Below, one piece after another: positions 41,372 through 51,008 of a stretch of 64,000 nt of DNA. Source of the stretch: Novosphingobium clariflavum (GTDB lineage Bacteria > Pseudomonadota > Alphaproteobacteria > Sphingomonadales > Sphingomonadaceae); contig NZ_JAPCWC010000004.1 in NCBI RefSeq assembly GCF_026420865.1, positions 310,001 to 374,000 of the forward strand, in the 5' to 3' direction. Every line of letters starts with the position of its first letter. The stretch's first letter is position 1. The notes beneath the pieces are model-generated. The model had not been told where the DNA came from. It saw only the letters and a program-made list of their open reading frames with translations, and searched no databases. A program made the translations under genes and the position numbers.

Positions 41372-43927
41372 TCAGCGGGAGATCAGTTCGCCCAGCGCCG
41401 CGAAGGCGCTGTCCTTGCGGATGGGCTGCGGGCGCTGTTCCTCGGCCTGCCGCCGTGGCGGCCGCCAGCGCCAGCGCACCGGGGCCGGGGGACCGTGGGC
41501 ATCCTCGGCCAGCGGGCGGGGCATGACCGGCTGGAAACCGGCCATGCGCAGCAGGCGGGCATAACTGGCGGTGGTCAGCCCCATCGACACGGCGCGCGCC
41601 GGATCGAGCGCGAAATCGCGCGATGCGGCGCCGCTGCCGCGGGCCTCGTGGGCTTCGCGCAGCAGCTTCTCGGCCATGTCGAGGCGGATCAGCTGCTTGC
41701 CGAGATTGCGGTAGCCGGGCGCGCGCTGGCGCTTGGCGGCATCCATGGCGGGCGGCATCGCCGCGTCGGGCTCGCCGCCCGGGGCCGGTTTTCCGGCGAT
41801 CCGGGCAAGCTGGCGCCACAGCGCGATCGGGCCGGGTTTCAGCATGGCGGGAACGAACAGGTCGAGCGCGCCGACCCGCACGCCGAGCCTGGCGAGCATG
41901 GTACGGCGCTGCTTGTCGAGCCGGTCGACCCCGGTTTCCTCCCGCGCGCAAAGGCCGCCGCATTCGACCAGCGCGATCAGCAGGGCGCGCAGGTCCGGTC
42001 CGGCATCCTCGGTGCGGCTGGCCTCGTCGAGCTTCGCCAGCGGCGCGAGCGGCGCCAGCGCGGTGTCCAGCCAGGCTTCGAGCGCGGCCACCAGGGCCTT
42101 GCGCGAAGGGCCGGGCACGGCATCGAGCACGCGGTCGGGCACCAGGGAGGGCGTCAGCAGCGACCGGCCGGGCCCGAGCGCGGCGATTTTCTCGCCTTCC
42201 CAGCGGATCTGGCCGGCATCCAGGGTCAGCTCCGCGCTGCCGTCGTGAATCGCGGCGGCCAGGGCATCGGCGCGGCGCTGGAGCAGGGCGGGCAAGTGGC
42301 GCTCGGCCGCCGCCAGCAGCAGCTTGCGGTCGGTGAGGCGGGTGCCGGGATCGACCTGGAAGGCGAAACCGCGCAGCGAGCCGATATGCTCGCCTTCGAC
42401 CAGCACTTCCTCGTCTTCGAGGCGGACCGAGAGCAGTCCGGCGTCGGGGCCGAGTTTCTTCATGAGCACGGCAGTCCTGCGATTGATGAAACGTTCGGTA
42501 AGCTTGCCATGAAGCGCATCGGAGAGCCGCGCCTCGACCGCCCGGGCACGCGCCGCCATTTCCTCGCGGGCGAGCACCCAGTCGGGGCGCTGGGCGATAT
42601 AGGCCCAGGACCGGATCGCGGCAATCCGGCCCTGCAGGGTGTCGATGTCGCCGCCGGTGCGGTCGAGCTGGGCGATCTGCTGGGCCATGTAGTCGGCGCC
42701 GAGCTGGCCGTGGCGCAGGTCCTGCCAGAGCCGGGCGACAAAGCGGGAATGGGTCTCCGCACCCTGCTGGCGGAAATCGGGCAGGCGGCAGACGTCCCAG
42801 AACCGGGCGACCTGGGCATGGCCGCGCACCGAGGCGGCAATCTCGCCGTCCTCGGAGAGGCGCTTGAGCACGGCCAGGTCGATCGCTTCGGGGGCCGGCG
42901 CCAGTTCGGCGCGATCGGGCGGGGTTTCGAGATCGCCGATCAGCGCGGCGATGCTGTCGAAGCGCGGTTCGGGCTCGCGCCAGAACAGCTTGGTCAGCGG
43001 CGGGAAGCGGTGCTCCTCGATCGCGTAGATCTCTTCCGGCTCGAATTCGGAATCGTGCCCGCCCGAACCGGTGAGGGTGCCGAAGCTGCCGTCGGTCTGG
43101 TGGCGCCCGGCGCGTCCGGCGATCTGCGCCATTTCCGAGGTGGTCAGGCGGCGATGGCGGCGCCCGTCGTATTTCGAGAGCCCGGCAAAGGCGACATGCT
43201 GGACATCGAGGTTGAGCCCCATGCCGATGGCATCGGTGGCGACGAGATAGTCGACTTCGCCCGACTGGTAGAGCTCGACCTGCGCATTGCGCGTCTGCGG
43301 GCTGAGCGCGCCCATGACCACGGCGGCGCCGCCGCGAAAGCGCCGCAGCATTTCGGCGATGGCGTAGACCTGCTCGGTCGAGAAGGCGACGATGGCACTG
43401 CGTGGCGGGATCCGGCTGAGCTTCTTCGCGCCGATATGCGAGAGCGTGGAGAAGCGCGGGCGGGTGATCACCTCGACGCCGGGCACCAGTGCCTTCACCA
43501 GCGGCTCGATGGTGGAAGAGCCCAGGATCATCGTCTCCTCGCGCCCGCGGGCGTGGAGCAGGCGGTCGGTGAAGACATGGCCGCGCTCGCGGTCGGCACC
43601 GATCTGGGCCTCGTCGATGGCCACGAAGGCAAGGCTGCGGTCGGTCACCGGCATCGCTTCGGCGGTGCAGAGCAGGTAGCGCGCGTTCTTCGGCTCGATC
43701 CGCTCCTCGCCGGTGATCAGCGCGACGTTGGCCTCGCCCTTGATCTTGCAGACGCGGTCGTAGACCTCGCGGGCGAGCAGGCGCAGGGGGAAGCCGATGG
43801 CACCGCTGGAATGGGCGCAGAGCCGCTCGATGGCGAGGTGGGTCTTGCCGGTGTTCGTTGGTCCGAGCACCGCCTTGACCCCGCTGGGAGCGTCGTTTCG
43901 CGACGAAGCATGCGGCTTGTAAGGCAT
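41372..43927 (-). CDS. SUV3-like DExH helicase
   Basis: 851 aa. Walker A LGPTNTGKTHLA near 21-32, motif II DEAQIGADRERGH (DEAQ), motif SSTIEPLV, motif VI RHRRLTTSEMAQIAGRAGRH. C-terminal helical and Arg/Pro-rich ends. Resembles mitochondrial SUV3, an RNA/DNA helicase of the degradosome. A longer competing frame on the same strand (41334-43946) has no family similarity. The 5' end starts MPYKPHAS. Confidence 0.93.
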   Translation of the reverse strand: MPYKPHASSRNDAPSGVKAVLGPTNTGKTHLAIERLCAHSSGAIGFPLRLLAREVYDRVCKIKGEANVALITGEERIEPKNARYLLCTAEAMPVTDRSLAFVAIDEAQIGADRERGHVFTDRLLHARGREETMILGSSTIEPLVKALVPGVEVITRPRFSTLSHIGAKKLSRIPPRSAIVAFSTEQVYAIAEMLRRFRGGAAVVMGALSPQTRNAQVELYQSGEVDYLVATDAIGMGLNLDVQHVAFAGLSKYDGRRHRRLTTSEMAQIAGRAGRHQTDGSFGTLTGSGGHDSEFEPEEIYAIEEHRFPPLTKLFWREPEPRFDSIAALIGDLETPPDRAELAPAPEAIDLAVLKRLSEDGEIAASVRGHAQVARFWDVCRLPDFRQQGAETHSRFVARLWQDLRHGQLGADYMAQQIAQLDRTGGDIDTLQGRIAAIRSWAYIAQRPDWVLAREEMAARARAVEARLSDALHGKLTERFINRRTAVLMKKLGPDAGLLSVRLEDEEVLVEGEHIGSLRGFAFQVDPGTRLTDRKLLLAAAERHLPALLQRRADALAAAIHDGSAELTLDAGQIRWEGEKIAALGPGRSLLTPSLVPDRVLDAVPGPSRKALVAALEAWLDTALAPLAPLAKLDEASRTEDAGPDLRALLIALVECGGLCAREETGVDRLDKQRRTMLARLGVRVGALDLFVPAMLKPGPIALWRQLARIAGKPAPGGEPDAAMPPAMDAAKRQRAPGYRNLGKQLIRLDMAEKLLREAHEARGSGAASRDFALDPARAVSMGLTTASYARLLRMAGFQPVMPRPLAEDAHGPPAPVRWRWRPPRRQAEEQRPQPIRKDSAFAALGELISR

Positions 43928-44178
43928 TACCCGCCTGATTTGGCATTCGCGCCGGGCGCCCGCAAGACTCGGTTCGCCGAAAAACGGGTCAGAAATCCAC
44001 AGCGTTAGGTGGCAATTAACCTTGTTGGCGCAGAAGGCAGGGCCAAGCCCTTCGTCGGGCGCGCGATTTTTGAAGCCCCAGGCTTCGCAACAAGGACGGG
44101 CATCTGTTCAAGGATCTTGGACATGGCGGGGGGCTGGAAGAGCGCCTCGAAGCGGGGCAGGGCGGCGCGCAGGCTGCC

Positions 44179-45744
44179 GTGCTGTCGCATGCGCAAGTCG
44201 TGCCCGAATCCCTGGTTGCACCGTCTCCCGCCGCCCCGTCGGACGCCGCCGCCAGACCGCGTCTGGCGCAGCGGATCGGCGCCTGGAAGCATGGCATCGA
44301 GCACTGGTGCCAGCGCATCGAGATCGCCCCAGACCTTGCCTGCGACATCGGCAGCCGCCGCTGGCTGCGCGGGATGGCGACGATGCTGGGTCTGTCGGTG
44401 GCCGCGATCGCGCTGTGGCCCGATTTTTCGTCGGTCGAGGCGGCCACCGCCGTGCCGCTCAAGGCGCGCGAGCGCGACGAGTTCCGCAGCCAGACGATCG
44501 CGCCGCTGGCGCTCGGCGCCGATGCCGGGCGGCACATGGGGGCCAGCCCGCTGGTCCGCCCGCTTGACAGCGTGCCGGAACGGCCGAGTGTCGATCTGGT
44601 CGCCACCTTGGGCCGGGGCGACAGTTTTGCCCGGATGCTCGAACGGGTCGGGGTCAGCGATGACGATGCCGGGCGCATCGGCGCGCTGGTCGGACAGGCG
44701 GTGCCGCTCGACCAGATCGAACCGGGCACGCAGTTCGATGTGACGCTGGGCGCCCGGCCTGCCCCCGGCGCTCCGCGGGCCCTGACCGCGATGAACTTCC
44801 GCGCGCGCTTCGACATGGACCTGACGGTCCAGCGGGGCGGCGGCGGCTTGTCGCTGGTGCGCCATCCGATTCATGTGGATGAGACGCCGCTGCGGATTCG
44901 CGGCACGGTCGGCTCCAGCCTCTATCGCTCGGCGCGCAATGCCGGGGCTCCGATCGCGGCGATCCAGGCTTACCTTCAGGCCATCGACAAGTATGTCAGC
45001 CTTGAAAGCGATATCCGCGGCAACGACGAATTCGACATCGTCATGGCCTACAAGCGCTCGGCCAAGGGCGAGCGGCAGGTGGGCAATCTGCTCTACGCGG
45101 GCCTTGAACATGACGGCAAACCCCGCCTGCAATTGCTGCGCTGGGGACAGGATGGCGAGATGGTGGCCGCTGCCGGCCTTGCGGAATCGCGCAGCACGGC
45201 GGCGGGCATGCCGGTGGCCGGGCACCAGACTTCGCCCTACGGTATGCGCCGCCACCCGATTCTGGGCTACGTTCGCATGCACGCCGGGATCGACTATGGC
45301 GCGGCCTATGGCTCGCCGATCTATGCCGTTGCCGACGGTGTGGTGAGTTTCTCGGGCCGTCATGGCGGCCACGGCAACTATGTCCGTCTCGAGCATGGCG
45401 GCGGCCTTGGTACCGGCTACGGCCACATGAGCCGCATCGCGGTTTCCGCCGGAACCCGCGTCCGCGCCGGGCAGGTGATCGGTTATGTCGGGTCCTCGGG
45501 GCTTTCGACCGGGCCGCATCTCCACTTCGAAGCCTATCGCGGCGGACAGACGATCAATCCGGCGGGTCTGCGCTTCGTGTCGGGGCCGCGCATCGACGGC
45601 AAGGAGAAGAACGCGTTTGACGCGCGCATGAAGGCGCTGCTCAACGTGCAGCCGGGCGAGGCGCTGAGTTCGGTCGCGCCGGCGCTCAATGCCTCACCGG
45701 GCGCCCGGCGCGAGATCGACCGGCTGGAGCCCAAGACCTTCTGA
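44179..45744 (+). CDS. M23 family metallopeptidase (peptidoglycan hydrolase)
   Basis: At least 521 aa. One TM segment about 66-83 (GMATMLGLSVAAIALW), a LysM-like/OapA-type middle (SFARMLERVGVSDDDAGRIG), and a C-terminal M23 domain: SPYGMRRHPILGYVRMHAGIDYGA, GHGNYVRLEHGGGLGTGYGHM and GLSTGPHLHFEAYRGG give the HxxxD and HxH zinc site. The 44179 start is GTG. The frame upstream stays open to about 44074 and reads like protein (KDGHLFKDLGHGGGLEERL) but has no ATG, GTG or TTG, only CTG. Confidence 0.88.
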   Translation: MLSHAQVVPESLVAPSPAAPSDAAARPRLAQRIGAWKHGIEHWCQRIEIAPDLACDIGSRRWLRGMATMLGLSVAAIALWPDFSSVEAATAVPLKARERDEFRSQTIAPLALGADAGRHMGASPLVRPLDSVPERPSVDLVATLGRGDSFARMLERVGVSDDDAGRIGALVGQAVPLDQIEPGTQFDVTLGARPAPGAPRALTAMNFRARFDMDLTVQRGGGGLSLVRHPIHVDETPLRIRGTVGSSLYRSARNAGAPIAAIQAYLQAIDKYVSLESDIRGNDEFDIVMAYKRSAKGERQVGNLLYAGLEHDGKPRLQLLRWGQDGEMVAAAGLAESRSTAAGMPVAGHQTSPYGMRRHPILGYVRMHAGIDYGAAYGSPIYAVADGVVSFSGRHGGHGNYVRLEHGGGLGTGYGHMSRIAVSAGTRVRAGQVIGYVGSSGLSTGPHLHFEAYRGGQTINPAGLRFVSGPRIDGKEKNAFDARMKALLNVQPGEALSSVAPALNASPGARREIDRLEPKTF

Positions 45745-45811
45745 TCCGTTCGGTTTCCGGCATGCGCGCGGCGCAAGCGGGTTTGCGCCCTTGGACAGTC
45801 CGTCTCATTGA

Positions 45812-46840
<1,029 letters not shown>

Positions 46841-46844
46841 CGTC

Positions 46845-47420
46845 ATGACGGACTTCCGCCTCGAAACCGACCGGCTGGTGCTGCGTAGCTGGCAGCGCGG
46901 CGACATCGCGCGTTTTGCCGAGGTGACCAACAATCCCGAGGTCATGCGCTGGCTGGGCGGGGTGATGGACGCGGAGCGGCTGGCCCAGTCGGAAGCCCGG
47001 ATGATCGGTTTTCACGAGAGCTATGGGCACACGTTCTGGCTGGTCGAGCGCAAGGCGGATCATGGCGATCTCTCGGGCGAGCTGCTGGGATTCTGCGGGC
47101 TCAAGAAGATCGACGCGCCGGGGGCCTCGTTCCCCGGCGCGTTCGAGATCGGCTGGCGGATGCGCACTGACGCTCATGGCAAGGGCTATGCCAAGGAAGC
47201 GGCGATCGCCTCGCTCGATGCCGGGTTCGCAATGTTCGGCGCGGAGGAGATCTATGCGCTGACGGTGATCGAGAACGAGGCCAGTTGGGGTCTGATGCGA
47301 AGGCTGGGCATGCGCCGCCGCGAGGAGCTCGATTACGACGATCCGCGCTTCGACATGCCGCTGCGCCGGACGATCGTCCATTCGATCACGCAGGCCGAAT
47401 GGGCCGCGCAGCCGCGCTGA
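46845..47420 (+). CDS. GNAT family acetyltransferase (RimJ/RimL-like)
   Basis: 191 aa. Starts MTDFRLETDRLVLRSWQ; acetyl-CoA site region EIGWRMRTDAHGKGYAKEA and VIENEASWGLMRRLGM are characteristic of the RimJ/RimL subgroup that acetylates amino groups of proteins or small molecules. Substrate unknown. Start 46845 puts it 4 bases after hemB. Confidence 0.9.
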   Translation: MTDFRLETDRLVLRSWQRGDIARFAEVTNNPEVMRWLGGVMDAERLAQSEARMIGFHESYGHTFWLVERKADHGDLSGELLGFCGLKKIDAPGASFPGAFEIGWRMRTDAHGKGYAKEAAIASLDAGFAMFGAEEIYALTVIENEASWGLMRRLGMRRREELDYDDPRFDMPLRRTIVHSITQAEWAAQPR

Positions 47421-47442
47421 TCCTGGCGGGGAGGGAACGACA

Positions 47443-48000
47443 ATGAATCGCACCGACGTGACTGTGGCTGCCTTCAATGGCAAGGCGCCGCGCATCCATT
47501 CCAGCGCCTTCATCGCGCCGGGCTGCCGGATCATCGGCGATGTCGAGATCGGGCCGGACGTCAGCATCTGGTACAACTGCGTGATCCGCGCCGATGTGAA
47601 TCGCGTGGTGATCGGTGCGCGGAGCAATGTGCAGGACGGCACGGTGATTCACTGCGACAGTCCCAAGCCCTCGCGGCCCGAAGGGTATCCGACGCTGATC
47701 GGTGAGGACGTGCTGATCGGGCATATGGCGATGGTCCATGGCTGTACGCTCGAGGATCGCGCCTTTGTGGGCCTTGGTGCCATCGTCATGGACGGTAGCC
47801 ATATCGAATCCGACGGGATGCTGGCGGCGGGCGGGCAGCTTACCGGCAAGCGCATCGGCGCGCGGCAGCTCTGGATGGGGCGTCCGGCCAAGTATCTGCG
47901 CGATCTCGACGAGGCGGCGATTGCCGGCAACCAGGCGGGCGTGCAGGCCTATGTCGAGCGCGGCCGCCAGCATGCCGAGGCGCTGGGCCTCACCCGCTGA
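47443..48000 (+). CDS. gamma-type carbonic anhydrase-like protein
   Basis: 185 aa, left-handed beta-helix with hexapeptide repeats: IHSSAFIAPGCRIIGDVEIGPDVSIWYNCVIRAD. Zn ligand His residues fit TVIHCD, IGHMAMVHGC. Members are carbonic anhydrases or acyltransferases; activity cannot be told. Its stop overlaps the next gene start (A of TGATG). Confidence 0.9.
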   Translation: MNRTDVTVAAFNGKAPRIHSSAFIAPGCRIIGDVEIGPDVSIWYNCVIRADVNRVVIGARSNVQDGTVIHCDSPKPSRPEGYPTLIGEDVLIGHMAMVHGCTLEDRAFVGLGAIVMDGSHIESDGMLAAGGQLTGKRIGARQLWMGRPAKYLRDLDEAAIAGNQAGVQAYVERGRQHAEALGLTR

Positions 48001-48281
48001 TGGCCAAGCCCAAGCTGGCGCTTCCTGCCGCCGAAGCGGTGCGGGCCTTGATCGATTCCGAGCAGCGGCTGGCCGTGCGGGTGACACCCGGCGCCAAGGT
48101 CGAGGCATTGGAGATCGCCGACGGGCGGATTCAGGTGAAAGTCCGCGCCAAGCCCGAAGACGGCAAGGCGAACGAGGCCGTGCGCGCGATTCTGGCGGCG
48201 GCGCTGGATCTGGCACCCTCGCGCATTGCCTTGTTGCGCGGCGCAACTTCGCGCGAGAAGCAGTTTTCCATCACACTGTAG
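48000..48281 (+). CDS. DUF167 (YggU) family protein
   Basis: 93 aa. Conserved pieces VRVTPGAKVEALEI, VRAKPEDGKANEAV and LLRGATSREKQFSI. Family of unknown function, structure known for YggU. It overlaps the convergent DUF1275 gene by 11 bases. Confidence 0.88.
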   Translation: MAKPKLALPAAEAVRALIDSEQRLAVRVTPGAKVEALEIADGRIQVKVRAKPEDGKANEAVRAILAAALDLAPSRIALLRGATSREKQFSITL

Positions 48282-48909
48282 TGCGCGCGATGCGCAAGCC
48301 GGCGAAGGTAACGGCCAGACCGCAGGCCACCGCCAGCACCAGGCAGGCCGGTCCATAGGCAAGGAACAGGCTGGCGCCGCAGGCGGCCCCGCAGGCGAGC
48401 GCCAGCCACAGGGCGATGAACGAAGCCAACCCTTCTTCGCGCCGTCCGGTGACAAGCCCGCCAAGCCCCAGTCCGATCCGCACCAGCGCGCCGGTCAGAT
48501 AAGTGAGCGCGATCGGCGTCTCACCCTGACGCAAGGCGGTGTTGAGCGCCCCCATCGCCAGCACCAGCGCGGCCATCATCGGCGCCCGCTGTCCGGCCAG
48601 GGCAAGGGCGTAACCGATCGCCAGCAGGGCGCTCACCAGCCCGAGCACTGCAGGCTTGCGCCAGATGCCCGCCCGATCGGCGGCGATATGACCGAGCGCC
48701 ACTCCCAGTACGAAACCAAGGATCAGCAGGGCGGGAATCACTGCGCGCGGCGTGTCGGCGATCAGTTCGGTCGCCAGCCGGGTCGTGTTGCCCGACATGA
48801 ACGAGACGAAATAACGGTCCGCAGAGAGGAAACCCACGGCGTCGACATAACCGGCCAGCCCGGCAAGGGCGGCGGCCAAGAGGCGGCGGGGACGATCGAG
48901 CCGGTTCAC
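48271..48909 (-). CDS. DUF1275/YoaK family membrane protein
   Basis: 212 aa with about six TM segments. Typical YoaK features: AGLAGYVDAVGFLSADRYFVSFMSGNTT near 15-42, and GALNTALRQGETPIALTYLTG. Function unknown. Converges with DUF167 and overlaps it by 11 bases. Confidence 0.88.
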   Translation of the reverse strand: MNRLDRPRRLLAAALAGLAGYVDAVGFLSADRYFVSFMSGNTTRLATELIADTPRAVIPALLILGFVLGVALGHIAADRAGIWRKPAVLGLVSALLAIGYALALAGQRAPMMAALVLAMGALNTALRQGETPIALTYLTGALVRIGLGLGGLVTGRREEGLASFIALWLALACGAACGASLFLAYGPACLVLAVACGLAVTFAGLRIARTTV

Positions 48910-48937
48910 ATCGCGACGATAGCGGCAGATCTGCGCT

Positions 48938-49327
48938 TTAGCGACCCATGCCGCGCGCCATGCGGGACAGTACGTCGGTCATGGCCTGCGCGATGGTTTC
49001 GGGCTGCGGCGCGACATCGGCGATGGCCCGGGTCATCGCCTCGGCCCATTGTCCGGCGGTCTGGCGGTCGATGGGGAAGTCGCGGTGCATGCTCATCATG
49101 CATTTGCCGGGATTGGCCTCGAACCAGTCGCGCGGACCGCCCGCCCAGCCAGCGAGGAAGCGCGGCAGGCTCCGGCGCATCGGCTCAAGGTCCGGGGCAT
49201 GCATCGCGCGCAGTTCGGCATAGGCCGGGTCCTGCTCCATCAGGTCGTAGAAGCGGTTGGCGATGGCGTCGAACACGGGGGCGCCGCCGATCTGGTCGTG
49301 CGGGGATTGGGTCGTTTCGGTGGTCAC
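48938..49327 (-). CDS. group II truncated hemoglobin
   Basis: 129 aa. Helical globin: IGGAPVFDAIANRFYDLM, PDLEPMRRSLPRFLAGW and the proximal-His region FEANPGKCMMSMHRDFPI. May bind O2 or NO. Start is GTG 49327: GGAGAG lies 9 bases before it (complement of 49337-49342), while the longer frame starts with TTG. The palindrome 49379-49394 is about 52 bases upstream. Confidence 0.8.
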   Translation of the reverse strand: MTTETTQSPHDQIGGAPVFDAIANRFYDLMEQDPAYAELRAMHAPDLEPMRRSLPRFLAGWAGGPRDWFEANPGKCMMSMHRDFPIDRQTAGQWAEAMTRAIADVAPQPETIAQAMTDVLSRMARGMGR

Positions 49328-49378
49328 GGGGCAGATCTCTCCGGCGCGCAAGGGGTGATGCTGATCGAATAGACCAGA

Positions 49379-49394
49379 CGTTCCACGTGGAACT
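49379..49394. other. parS-like palindrome between ligase and truncated hemoglobin
   Basis: CGTTCCACGTGGAACT keeps the 14-bp GTTCCACGTGGAAC core of parS with both outer bases changed. It lies between genes, 29 kb from the predicted origin. Confidence 0.6.
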
Positions 49395-49403
49395 TGATCC
49401 GCG

Positions 49404-51008
49404 TCAATCGCGCACCAATGCCCGCAAGGTTTCGATACGATCTGCCTCGTGCGCGGGCTTGTCGGCGCGGATGCGGTGGATGCGGGGGAAGCGCATGGCG
49501 AGGCCGGACTTGTGGCGCTTGCTGTGGTGGACCGAATCGAAGGCGACTTCCAGCACCAGCGACTTGTCGGTCTCCCGCACCGGGCCGAAGCGATTCACCG
49601 TGTGACCCCGCACATGGCGATCGAGCCATTTCAGTTCCTCGTCGGTGAATCCGAAGTAGGCCTTGCCGACCGGTAGCAACTGCGCGCCGCCGTTCGCCGG
49701 ATCATCGGGATCGCCGTCCCAGCAGCCGAAGGTGAAGTCGGAATAGAACGAGGACCGCTTGCCGCTGCCGCGCTGGGCATACATCAGCACGCAGTCGATC
49801 AGCAGCGGATCACGCTTCCACTTGTACCAGAGCCCGGTCTTGCGCCCTGCGACATAGGCACTGTCGCGGCGCTTGAGCATGACTCCCTCGATCGCATCCT
49901 CGCGCGCCTTTTCCCGTATCGTGGCGAGCTCGGCGAAGGTCGCAGCCGGAATCACCATGCTGAGGTCGAAATGGTCGGGATCGAGGCGCGGGATCAGCGC
50001 TTCCAATCGGGCGCGGCGTTCGCTCCAGGGCAGGGGGCGCAAGTCCTCGCGCTCCAGGATCAGCACATCGTAGAGGCGCACGAAGGCCGGGTATTCGGCC
50101 AGCATCGTCTTCGAGACGGTCTTGCGGCCAAGGCGCTGCTGCAAGGCGTTGAAGCTGGCGGCGCCGCCTTCCTCGCGCCCCTGATGCGCGCCGCGCACCA
50201 GCAGTTCGCCATCCAGCACGGCATCGACATCGAGGGCTTCGGCGATCTCCGGAAAGCTCCCCGAGATATCGTCGCCCGAGCGCGAATAGACGCGGGTTTC
50301 GCCATTGACCCGCACCACCTGTACGCGAATCCCGTCCCACTTCCATTCGGCAGCATAGTCGGAAAGATCGAGTTCGGCCGCTTCCAGAGGATGCGCCAGC
50401 ATGAAGGGGCGGAACAGCGGCAGGTCTTCGCAGGACGGCGGCGCGGCCCCGCGCGCGGCCCAATCGAACAGTGCGGCATAAGGCGGCTGCTGACCGTGCC
50501 AGTGTTCCTCCACGTCCTCCACCGCCACGTCGAAAGCCTGTGCGAAGGCCGTCTTGGCGAGCCTTGCGGAAATGCCGATCCGCATGGCGCCGGTGGCCAG
50601 CTTGAGCAGGGCATAGCGCTGGTCGGCATCGAGCCGGTCGAGCAGGCGCGGCAGTTCGGTCATGACATTGGCGCGAGTCATGCGGGACAGCGTGTCGACG
50701 GCTTCGCTGACCGTCGGCGGGTCTTCGGCGATGTCCGGGCCCGGCCAGAGCAGGCTGGCGGTTTCCGCCGTATCGCCCACGTAGTCGCGGCTGAGCGACC
50801 AGAGCACCGGATCGACGCGCACGGTCATCAGGTTGCGGATCGTCGAACTTTTCACGGCCGGAAAGTCGAGCCCGTCGGTCAGTGCGGCCAGCGCCCAGCC
50901 GCGATCGGGATCGGGGATGTCGCGCAAGTAATCCGCCAGCAGCTTCAGCTTCGCATTGCGGCTGCGCGTATAGACCAGCGCGTCGAGCAGGGCGGCGAAG
51001 CGCTTCAC
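49404..51008 (-). CDS. ATP-dependent DNA ligase (cisplatin damage response type)
   Basis: 534 aa. Nucleotidyltransferase Lys in AEWKWDGIRVQ, then LDGELLVRG, EGVMLKRRDSAYVAG and LWYKWKRDPLLID for motifs IIIa-V. The N-terminal helical domain is about 1-200. GTG start directly after the exonuclease stop (TGA-GTG). Known to travel with a ligase-associated exonuclease, which is the neighbour; the DEXH helicase and phosphoesterase of this set are not here. Confidence 0.93.
   Translation of the reverse strand: MKRFAALLDALVYTRSRNAKLKLLADYLRDIPDPDRGWALAALTDGLDFPAVKSSTIRNLMTVRVDPVLWSLSRDYVGDTAETASLLWPGPDIAEDPPTVSEAVDTLSRMTRANVMTELPRLLDRLDADQRYALLKLATGAMRIGISARLAKTAFAQAFDVAVEDVEEHWHGQQPPYAALFDWAARGAAPPSCEDLPLFRPFMLAHPLEAAELDLSDYAAEWKWDGIRVQVVRVNGETRVYSRSGDDISGSFPEIAEALDVDAVLDGELLVRGAHQGREEGGAASFNALQQRLGRKTVSKTMLAEYPAFVRLYDVLILEREDLRPLPWSERRARLEALIPRLDPDHFDLSMVIPAATFAELATIREKAREDAIEGVMLKRRDSAYVAGRKTGLWYKWKRDPLLIDCVLMYAQRGSGKRSSFYSDFTFGCWDGDPDDPANGGAQLLPVGKAYFGFTDEELKWLDRHVRGHTVNRFGPVRETDKSLVLEVAFDSVHHSKRHKSGLAMRFPRIHRIRADKPAHEADRIETLRALVRD

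Noticed and set aside
41192..44008. 938-codon plus-strand frame opposite the SUV3-like helicase
   Set aside because: Low-complexity translation; the helicase motifs on minus are decisive.
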